Below, piece by piece: positions 16,735 to 23,157 of a stretch of 57,899 nt of DNA. Within the stretch, counting starts at the first letter, position 1. Each line of letters starts with the position of its first letter. The stretch comes from Verrucomicrobiota bacterium (GTDB lineage: Bacteria; Verrucomicrobiota; Verrucomicrobiia; CAIQCK01), in the NCBI GenBank assembly GCA_016222825.1, contig JACRQF010000017.1, positions 1-57,899 of the forward strand, read 5' to 3'. Position numbers and translations under genes: made by a program. Under the pieces are notes generated by a model. The model searched no databases. It saw nothing but the letters and a program-made list of their open reading frames with translations, and was not told the origin of the DNA.

Positions 16735-18138
16735 ATGCGACCAGGACGGCAGCGTTTGTTGGCGGTAGCCGTCCTCGGCGCGCTTGCGCTTGGCGTTTCG
16801 GTCTGCGTGGGGCAGGGAACCAACGCGCTGACCCGGGCGATAGGCGTTTCCGGCCAGATTTACGCGTTCTGCGCTGATGCCGGGCGGGCGGCGGCTCTGG
16901 CGTCGTTCTGCGAGGACATCCGCGCGAAGTTGATTGCCCGGCTGGGGGCCGATAAAGCATGGCGCGCGCCGGTGGTCGTGGTGTTCCGGGAACGGCCAGC
17001 CGGGAGCGCGATGGCAATGCCGGGCGAGGTGGCTCCGCTGCATTGCTCAACGGTGTCGGTTTCCGGCTTCCTGCGGTTTCAGATCGAAGCGGAGACGCCG
17101 CCGCCAGTGGACGCGTCGCGGTTCGTGCAGGCGGTGGTCGGCACGCTTTGCACGGAGATGGCCAATCAGAAGCTGTCGAAGGTCGAGGGCGGACAGCAAA
17201 TCGCGCGTGTGCCGGTGTGGTTGGAACTCGCGCTGACAAGGAAACTGGAGGAGCGCCCGCGCGAGGCGATGCTGGAGCCGTTGAAACAGGCGATGGCAGC
17301 CGGGAAGGTGCCGACGTTCCAGCAGGTGACAGAGGCCGCCGGGCCGCCGGCCAATCCCGCCGCGGCTGCGCTCTACGGCGCGCAATGCGAGGCATTGCTG
17401 GAGGCAATGGAAGGGCAGCATGACGGCCGCGCGAAGGTGCGGAAGTTTCTGTTGGGCCTCAAGCCGGGGGAGGGCTGGATGCCGTCGTTCCGGGCGGCGT
17501 TTGGGCAGGGTTTCGCTTACCCGGTGGGCGCGGAGAAATGGTGGTCGCTGGTAATGGTGCGGGCGTCGTCCATGATCGTGGCGCAGAGCTACACGGCGGC
17601 CGAGACCCGGCGGCGGCTGGCCGAGGCGCTGGTGGTGGTGGTGCCGGAAGGAGTCGCAGCGAAACGGCCTCCTGGTTTCTGGTCCTCGGCCTGGCCGTTT
17701 CACGGTGAGGCGCCGAAGCGTGTCAGCGGCGTGACGACTCTGGATAAGCTTCTAGATTTTTGCAGCGACCCGAAGGCGCTGCCGGCGATTGTGGCACCGA
17801 ACGAAGCGCGGTTGCAGGCGATGGCGTCGCTGGCGCACCCGTTGTATCGCAACGCGATCCGGAACTACTTTGAGGGAATTCACTGGCTGCGGAAGAACGA
17901 CGTGAAACGATTCCAAGCCGCCGTGTCTCAAGCGTCCCAGGAGGGCCGCCGGGCCGACCGCGACGCGGAGGCGATCACCCACTACGTCGGATCCGTGGAG
18001 GCATCGCTTTTCCCTGAGGACATGGCAAAGCGTTTTGGAGCATGGTTCAAAACCGGAGGAACGGGCGAAAACCGGCCGCCGACGCCAACGCCCATGGACA
18101 GTTACATGGACCAGGTCGAGTCCACCATGCCGCGGTGA
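16735..18138 (+). CDS. secreted hypothetical protein
   Basis: A 467-residue exported protein, with a signal peptide (basic start, LLAVAVLGALALGVSVC, about residues 8-25). I do not recognise a named family. The organisation (a helix with QAVVGTLCTEMANQ, then a segment VPVWLELALTRKLEE) recalls gluzincin-like peptidase-MA proteins, where a HEXXH helix precedes a PxWLxxGL segment, but no HEXXH is present, so if related it would be inactive. Begins two bases after the previous stop, so it is co-transcribed with the zinc-ribbon membrane protein. Confidence 0.7.
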   Translation: MRPGRQRLLAVAVLGALALGVSVCVGQGTNALTRAIGVSGQIYAFCADAGRAAALASFCEDIRAKLIARLGADKAWRAPVVVVFRERPAGSAMAMPGEVAPLHCSTVSVSGFLRFQIEAETPPPVDASRFVQAVVGTLCTEMANQKLSKVEGGQQIARVPVWLELALTRKLEERPREAMLEPLKQAMAAGKVPTFQQVTEAAGPPANPAAAALYGAQCEALLEAMEGQHDGRAKVRKFLLGLKPGEGWMPSFRAAFGQGFAYPVGAEKWWSLVMVRASSMIVAQSYTAAETRRRLAEALVVVVPEGVAAKRPPGFWSSAWPFHGEAPKRVSGVTTLDKLLDFCSDPKALPAIVAPNEARLQAMASLAHPLYRNAIRNYFEGIHWLRKNDVKRFQAAVSQASQEGRRADRDAEAITHYVGSVEASLFPEDMAKRFGAWFKTGGTGENRPPTPTPMDSYMDQVESTMPR

Positions 18139-18191
18139 GGCGCGTCAGAATAGTCCTTGCCAAGCCGGGTGCGCGGTGGAAGATTGTCGCC

Positions 18192-19082
18192 ATGATGACT
18201 GCCAGACTTGTTGTTGCGGGCGTGGTGATCGGGCTTCTGGGCGTGTGTCCGCCGGTTTGGGCGCAAGGAAGGAACTTGACCCAGCCCTACGAGCAAAAAC
18301 GGACGGTAGGCATCATCACTCCCGGCAGTCTTTACAAGAACCAGACATTCAACCAGAACCTCCCCGGAACGCTCAACAAGCCGGGCCAGCTTGGGAACCG
18401 CCGTGCTTCGACCGCGCCGCAGAATGTCTCGACCACGCAGCCTTTATACAAGCCGGTGACGGTGAATGTCCCGCAGCAGCCCTCGCCGTTCAGCACAGCG
18501 CCAAAGACCGCCACGCCGATGCCCTCGCCCTTTGCGTCGGTTTTCACGCCTTCCCAGCCCGCGCAACAAACGCCGCCGCCCCCGCCGCCGCTCTACAATA
18601 TGAGCATGGGGCAACAACCCGCGGCTCAGCCACCCCCGCCATACTCGGTTGCGTTGCCCGCTGCGCCGCTCTCGACGCCGATGCCGCAGGCGGCCTATTC
18701 GATAACGCCCCAGTTCACGGCCGTGTCGCCTTTGTCGCCGGGCGGACTACCAAACACGGCGGTCACGACGCCGGCCAGACAACCATTTTACAGCATGGGC
18801 CAGCAAGTGACCGCGCCGCAACCATTGCGGCCCTCCATGCCACAGCCCGGTGCTGCTTCAACACCGTTGCAGCCGCCTGCGATGACCGGGCCTCAATCCT
18901 TGCCTGCGCCGCAGTCCACCACCATGCCCCCGGCATCGTCCGCAACTTCGACGCCGCTGGTCACGCCTCTGGTTACGCCGCTAAACATGCCGCTAAACAC
19001 GCCCCTGAACACGCAACTGCAAACGCCCTTCTACGTGCCGCAAACACCGTTCGCCGCGCCGCAGCCGCCTCCGCAACGCTGA
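18192..19082 (+). CDS. secreted Pro/Gln/Thr-rich low-complexity protein
   Basis: A 296-residue protein with a clear signal peptide (LVVAGVVIGLLGVCPPVWAQ, cleavage likely after VWA) followed by an almost wholly disordered chain rich in Pro, Gln, Thr and Ser, including a run of prolines (TPPPPPPLYN) and a degenerate C-terminal TPL repeat (TPLVTPLVTPL). No folded domain is evident. The start is either of two adjacent ATGs (18192 or 18195). Probably a cell-surface or periplasmic spacer; an alternative reading frame across the same DNA is open but lacks a signal peptide and is not favoured. Confidence 0.65.
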   Translation: MMTARLVVAGVVIGLLGVCPPVWAQGRNLTQPYEQKRTVGIITPGSLYKNQTFNQNLPGTLNKPGQLGNRRASTAPQNVSTTQPLYKPVTVNVPQQPSPFSTAPKTATPMPSPFASVFTPSQPAQQTPPPPPPLYNMSMGQQPAAQPPPPYSVALPAAPLSTPMPQAAYSITPQFTAVSPLSPGGLPNTAVTTPARQPFYSMGQQVTAPQPLRPSMPQPGAASTPLQPPAMTGPQSLPAPQSTTMPPASSATSTPLVTPLVTPLNMPLNTPLNTQLQTPFYVPQTPFAAPQPPPQR

Positions 19083-19137
19083 ACAGGCCGGGATGGCTGG
19101 CGGCTGAGTTTGGTTGACATCAAAAACCAGCGTCGCA

Positions 19138-19596
19138 ATGATGCGCCTCGTGAAACACTCAAATCGTATCTGGGGAACGGCTGCGATTCTGGTGCTGGCT
19201 ATCATCGGCTGTGCCGCGGGTTGTGTCATCCTGGCTAACTACGACGCGAAGATCAAAGTGCGCCGGGAGAGGGCGGCCAACATTGATGTGGCGATGCGGG
19301 AGGCTTTGAACACGGCCAAGGACGCCATGAACAAGGCGCTCGTGGAAGAGAATGGCGCGAACGGGTCTGGCAACGCGCAGGTTTTTGACGCGAAAGCGGT
19401 GCGTCAACTGTTGGAGAAGCAAAGGCGGGCATTCAACCTTTGCGAGGAAGAGGTGACGGCCCTGAACAACCAGCGGAGCCAGAATGAGGCTGTGATCCAG
19501 AACCTCATGGACGGCGTGAACGAATGCACCATCCTGACGGTCGTCTGTGGCATTCTGGGGCTTTACGCCGTGTTCTGGCTGCAACGCTACACCTGA
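19138..19596 (+). CDS. small membrane protein with coiled coil
   Basis: A 152-residue protein with one transmembrane helix at each end (about residues 13-33, WGTAAILVLAIIGCAAGCVI; and about 128-149, LTVVCGILGLYAVFWL) and a charged helical middle (about 35-125) with coiled-coil character. Two adjacent ATGs (19138, 19141) are possible starts. Function unknown; the shape resembles a stirrup in which both ends are embedded and the coil is outside or inside the membrane. Confidence 0.65.
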   Translation: MMRLVKHSNRIWGTAAILVLAIIGCAAGCVILANYDAKIKVRRERAANIDVAMREALNTAKDAMNKALVEENGANGSGNAQVFDAKAVRQLLEKQRRAFNLCEEEVTALNNQRSQNEAVIQNLMDGVNECTILTVVCGILGLYAVFWLQRYT

Positions 19597-19641
19597 AGCC
19601 CGTCCCGCGTTCCGCGAGGCTTGCCGGCAGGGTGGGGCGGG

Positions 19642-21075
19642 TCATGACGGTTTTCCGGCGGCGTGATCCTGCGGCTTCAGCGGCGGTTTCTGGGGCGCCT
19701 TGCGGACGATGCCCACCGACGTGATCAGACACAGCGCGGCGGCGATCAACGTTCCCTCCGGCCATTTCAGCCAGCCCTGCCATGTTCCGGAGATGAGCAC
19801 AAGCAGGCACGCCAGGGTCACCTCCACGCTTTGCTTCATCCGCAAGGCGGCAGGGAGGGCGCGCCAGAATTTTCGCAGCGGATGATCGAAGCCGAAATGC
19901 GAGGCGCACTGGCGGCTGATGTTCTCAACGGAGTATCGCAGACACCGCAGCGCCATGAGCGAGACGCCCTTGGCCGTCGGCGCGAACATACAGCCCGTGG
20001 CAGTCTCCAGTTTCTCGTCCCCGAACCGCGATTTGTAGATGGATTCGCCGATGCCGAAGTCGAGGTGTTTGACACCCTGCTTGCAGAGGTCTCCGACCAT
20101 GTGCAGGAAAAGAATGATGCCAGGATCGTATTCCTTGAACTCCTGCACGTAGCCCGTCGTGTCCAGCCGCAGGGTATCTCGATACAAGGTGCCGATCCAG
20201 AACGCGATGGGCCGTTTGTCCACGTAGAGCAGGTAGGCACGCAACCACTGGTTGCGCGCCGAAAGCTGGAGAAAACTCTTCCCTTCAGCCGACGGCCGGT
20301 AGCTGCCGCCGCGGCGGTATTGATAAGTCTGCTGCGCAATCTCAGCCGCCGCGGCGTCGAGTTCCTCGACCTCGGCGGGTTGCGTGAAAGAGCGGAAGTG
20401 AACCTGGCCCGGATGCGCCGCCTCCAGCTTGCGCTGTTTCTTGCGGAAGATCGAACGGTGCGCTGATGAGATGCGGCGGAGAAATTCGTCGAGCGTGCCG
20501 GGCAGATGCCCCAACCAGTGCGTCACGTGCAACAGTCCGTGGTCGCGGCATGGCAGGGGCGGAACCGCGCGGACGGCGTCGTAGAGCGGCGTTCCTGTCT
20601 TCAGCCCGCCGAACATGGCGACGTCGAACTCGCCGCGCCGGAGGTTGTTCATGACCTCCGTGATGAGTTGCTTGCAGGCGGAGGGATTGCCGCCGTCAAG
20701 AACGCCGCCCTCGGGAACGATCAGCATGGACACGGGCTGCGGGCCGGTTTCCTTGGGCTGCAGCCAGATTCTCCAGGGACGTTGCTCAATGCGCCCGATC
20801 AACATGGCCGGCGCGGAGCCGGGGGCTGAAAACACAATCACATGCGGGCGGACAAAGGCGGGTCGTTGGGCGATGATGGTCTTCAGGAAGTCTATGTCCG
20901 CGGCACAGTGACAGCAGAGATCTTTCCACGCGGCACGCAAGGCATCGAGTTCATCCAGCGTTCGAAAAACCGAGATAGCGGGCGTCGCGGTGTTGGCACA
21001 AACCGGCGCGACAGGGCTGCGCGCGGATTCGGGATTGGGTCCCGGCGGTGCGGAAACGTGGTTTTGCACTGTCAT
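19642..21075 (-). CDS. BioF2-like (CelD-type) acyltransferase fused to a GTWQGWL membrane module
   Basis: A 477-residue protein. About residues 40-400 form a duplicated GNAT fold of the BioF2/CelD-like acetyltransferase type, with the conserved SAHRSIFRKKQRKLE segment, LLYVDKRPIAFWIGTLYRDTLRLD, GYVQEFKEYDPGIILFLHMV and KHLDFGIGESIYKSRFGD. Relatives act in exopolysaccharide and surface glycan formation. After about residue 410 comes a separate two-helix hydrophobic module with the loop GTWQGWLKWPEG. The same module is found alone in the next two small genes. The start is taken as the ATG at 21075, after an AAAGAAGAAG-type ribosome site; an upstream TTG is less likely. Confidence 0.78.
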   Translation of the reverse strand: MTVQNHVSAPPGPNPESARSPVAPVCANTATPAISVFRTLDELDALRAAWKDLCCHCAADIDFLKTIIAQRPAFVRPHVIVFSAPGSAPAMLIGRIEQRPWRIWLQPKETGPQPVSMLIVPEGGVLDGGNPSACKQLITEVMNNLRRGEFDVAMFGGLKTGTPLYDAVRAVPPLPCRDHGLLHVTHWLGHLPGTLDEFLRRISSAHRSIFRKKQRKLEAAHPGQVHFRSFTQPAEVEELDAAAAEIAQQTYQYRRGGSYRPSAEGKSFLQLSARNQWLRAYLLYVDKRPIAFWIGTLYRDTLRLDTTGYVQEFKEYDPGIILFLHMVGDLCKQGVKHLDFGIGESIYKSRFGDEKLETATGCMFAPTAKGVSLMALRCLRYSVENISRQCASHFGFDHPLRKFWRALPAALRMKQSVEVTLACLLVLISGTWQGWLKWPEGTLIAAALCLITSVGIVRKAPQKPPLKPQDHAAGKPS

Positions 21076-21219
21076 CGCAGCTTCTTCTTTGTCCAACCCA
21101 CTAGGGACGCGAGGTTAGAACGGACCCGCAGCCAACTCAAGGTGAAAACTTCTCCCGCCTCGCACGCTCGTGGGCGTCGAACGCTTCTCCAGTGGGCCGC
21201 CGATCACATCAGCGGGAAC

Positions 21220-21390
21220 TCAGGGCGCGTCCTGCTTCCTGAGTCTGCGCAGGACGCCGATGGACGTGACCAGGCACAACGCGGCGGTCATCAAGGCCCC
21301 TTCGGGCCATATCAACCAGCCTTGCCATGTTCCGAGAACGATAACTGACAGAGAGATCAGGGCTATTTCCACCATGAGTCGGAGTTTCAT
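21220..21390 (-). CDS. small two-helix membrane protein (GTWQGWL family), copy 2
   Basis: About 56 residues from the ATG at 21390 (MKLRLMVEIALISLS). Two hydrophobic helices flank the loop GTWQGWLIWPEGALM. It is clearly paralogous to the C-terminal module of the acyltransferase (19642-21075) and to the protein at 21485-21661: the loop, an ALCL-T segment and a basic C-terminus are shared. A GTG at 21402 in frame is a less likely start. Function unknown. Confidence 0.7.
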   Translation of the reverse strand: MKLRLMVEIALISLSVIVLGTWQGWLIWPEGALMTAALCLVTSIGVLRRLRKQDAP

Positions 21391-21484
21391 GGGCGTAAAC
21401 ACTACCTATTACCGCGCAGCACAAACGAGGGTGTTGCGCGACCGTTGACTGTTCTTGGTTTTCAGCAAGTCGTTGAACACCACG

Positions 21485-21661
21485 TCACGCTTTCGGCGTA
21501 ACGCCCATCACGATCCTGCGCACAACCACCAGGGCCGTGATGATGCACAAGGCCGCGCTGATCAATGCGCCCTCCGGCCATTTCAGCCAGCCTTGCCATG
21601 TCCCCACGACAGCCACTGCCATGAATACGAGGGCAATCTCCACCGTAAGTTTAATCTTCAT
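21485..21661 (-). CDS. small two-helix membrane protein (GTWQGWL family), copy 3
   Basis: A 58-residue protein beginning MKIKLTVEIALVFMAVAVV, then GTWQGWLKWPEGALISAALC and a basic tail VVVRRIVMGVTPKA. It is the third copy in a row of the same module. The frame is open upstream through the tRNA region but that part is not coding. Probably an inner-membrane protein; the tryptophan-rich loop would lie at one membrane face. Confidence 0.7.
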   Translation of the reverse strand: MKIKLTVEIALVFMAVAVVGTWQGWLKWPEGALISAALCIITALVVVRRIVMGVTPKA

Positions 21662-21740
21662 GGGCGCTTCTTTTACCACCAAACGCGCCGCTCTGGCGAG
21701 CGTTTTGCGCGCTCTCAATTCGGTCACCGCGGAGCGAAGA

Positions 21741-21830
21741 TGGCGGAGGGGGCGGGATTCGAACCCGCGAGGGCTTTTACACCCCACACGCTTTCCAGGC
21801 GTGCTCCTTAAACCACTCGGACACCCCTCC
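21741..21830 (-). tRNA. tRNA-Ser (anticodon GGA)
   Basis: Reading leftward the sequence folds as a class II tRNA: 5' acceptor GGAGGGG, D arm with GAGTGGTTTAAGG, anticodon loop CTGGAAA giving GGA (decodes UCC/UCU), a long variable arm, T arm GGGTTCGAATCCC, and 3' acceptor CCCCTCC-G with an encoded CCA (21741-21743). The long variable arm confirms serine. Confidence 0.95.
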
Positions 21831-21977
21831 GCTCAACGCGCGGCTACCGTAGCGGAAGACGTGCCGGGAGTCTAGAGCGTTGAGTTGGCTTTGGAAAGAA
21901 CTTCGTGTTCGTCGCCGTCATTGACTTTTGCATCCGGCTCTGACGAAATACCGCGCAGATTTAACAGGAGACATCCC

Positions 21978-23078
21978 ATGCCACCGACCAAAGCCGTTGA
22001 GAAGACTGAGAAAACCGAAAAAGTTGAGAAGAGCGCCGACGAGACTGCAGCCAAGACGCCCGCCCAGGTCAAGCAACTCGAAGCCGCCATTGCTCACATC
22101 GCCAAGACCTACGGCGAGGGCAGCATCATGCGGCTCGGTGACGAGCGGGCGCGCGTCAAGATCGGCGTCATCTCGACCGGTTCGATCGCAATTGACATGG
22201 CGCTCGGCATCGGCGGCGTGCCACGCGGCCGTATCGTGGAGATCTACGGCCCGGAAATGTCGGGCAAGACGACGCTCGTGCTTCAAATCATCGCCCAAGC
22301 CCAGAAGAGCGGCGGCTTGGCGGCGTTCATTGACGCCGAGCACGCGCTCGATCCCAACTACGCCCGCAAGCTCGGTGTGAAGCTCGACGACCTGCTCGTC
22401 AGCCAGCCCGACAGCGGCGAAGAGGCGCTTCAGATCGTCGAGACGCTCGTGCGCTCCAACGCGCTCGATGTGATCGCCGTGGACTCGGTGGCGGCGCTGG
22501 TGCCGAAGGCGGAACTCGAAGGCCAGATGGGCGACGCCAGCGTCGGCGTCCAGGCCCGCCTGATGAGCCAGGCGATGCGCAAGCTCACCTCGATTGTGGC
22601 CAAGGCCAATACCTGCATCATCTTCACCAACCAGCTCCGCGAAAAGATCGGCGTCATGTTCGGCAACCCGGAGACGACGCCGGGCGGCAAGGCGCTGAAG
22701 TTCTACGCCAGCGTGCGCATTGACATCCGCCGCCAGCAGCAGATCAAGGACGCCGAGGGCCGCGCCATCGGCAACCACTGCAAGATCAAGGTCGTCAAGA
22801 ACAAGTGCGCGCCGCCGTTCGCCGAGTGCGAGTTCGACGTCATGTATAACGAAGGCATCTCGAAAGAGGGCAGCCTGCTCGACGTCGCGACCAACCACGG
22901 CGTCGTCGAGAAGAAAGGCTCCTGGCTCCAGTTCGCCGGCGAAATGATCGGCCAGGGCCGCGAGTCGGCGAAGGACTTCCTGAGGCAGAATCCGGCGGTC
23001 GCGGAAAAGATCGCCGCCGCTGTCAGAGCCAAGGCGTTGCCGCCGGAGGAACCCGCCGCTGAAGTGAAGAGCGAATAG
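21978..23078 (+). CDS. recA: recombinase A
   Basis: A 366-residue RecA, the ATP-dependent strand-exchange protein of homologous recombination and SOS induction. Walker A is GPEMSGKTT (residues 91-99), where most RecA have GPESSGKTT; Walker B region LDVIAVDSVAALVP, loop L1 MGDASVGVQARLMSQ, loop L2 FTNQLREKIGVMFGNPETTPGG. The N-terminus carries an extra ~25 residue charged stretch (KTEKTEKVEKSADE). Start ATG 21978 follows CAGGAGA at about 21965-21971. The last residues and stop lie in a heptamer repeat. No convincing LexA box is seen. Confidence 0.97.
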   Translation: MPPTKAVEKTEKTEKVEKSADETAAKTPAQVKQLEAAIAHIAKTYGEGSIMRLGDERARVKIGVISTGSIAIDMALGIGGVPRGRIVEIYGPEMSGKTTLVLQIIAQAQKSGGLAAFIDAEHALDPNYARKLGVKLDDLLVSQPDSGEEALQIVETLVRSNALDVIAVDSVAALVPKAELEGQMGDASVGVQARLMSQAMRKLTSIVAKANTCIIFTNQLREKIGVMFGNPETTPGGKALKFYASVRIDIRRQQQIKDAEGRAIGNHCKIKVVKNKCAPPFAECEFDVMYNEGISKEGSLLDVATNHGVVEKKGSWLQFAGEMIGQGRESAKDFLRQNPAVAEKIAAAVRAKALPPEEPAAEVKSE

Positions 23079-23150
23079 TTGAGAGTGAAGAGTTCAGGGA
23101 GACAAAACTTCTGCCAACTCTTCACTTTCTATTCTTAACTCTTAACTTTC
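23060..23150. repeat. heptamer inverted repeat spanning the recA end
   Basis: 7-base units related to AGAGTGA start within the last codons of recA and run to about 23099; the opposite arm (23116-23150) consists of AACTCTT/CACTTTC-type units. A hairpin would form just after the recA stop, so it may end transcription before alaS or couple the two genes. Similar in sequence to the element at 1377-1447. Confidence 0.7.
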
Positions 23151-23157
23151 TTTTGTT

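Noticed and set aside
16735..18138. Active metallopeptidase call for the secreted protein
   Set aside because: Organisation hints at a peptidase-MA fold but no HEXXH is present.
18035..19117. Alternative reading frame over the Pro-rich gene
   Set aside because: Ala/His/Arg-rich without signal peptide; the other frame has an excellent signal peptide and plausible secreted composition.
21900..21913. LexA-like site GAACTTCGTGTTC upstream of recA
   Set aside because: Half-site spacing is 5 rather than the 4 of the Gram-positive-type box and no second site is seen; a single imperfect match is expected by chance.
21940..21972. Sigma-70 promoter for recA (TTGACT at 21931 region)
   Set aside because: A reasonable -35 but no acceptable -10 at 16-18 bases.
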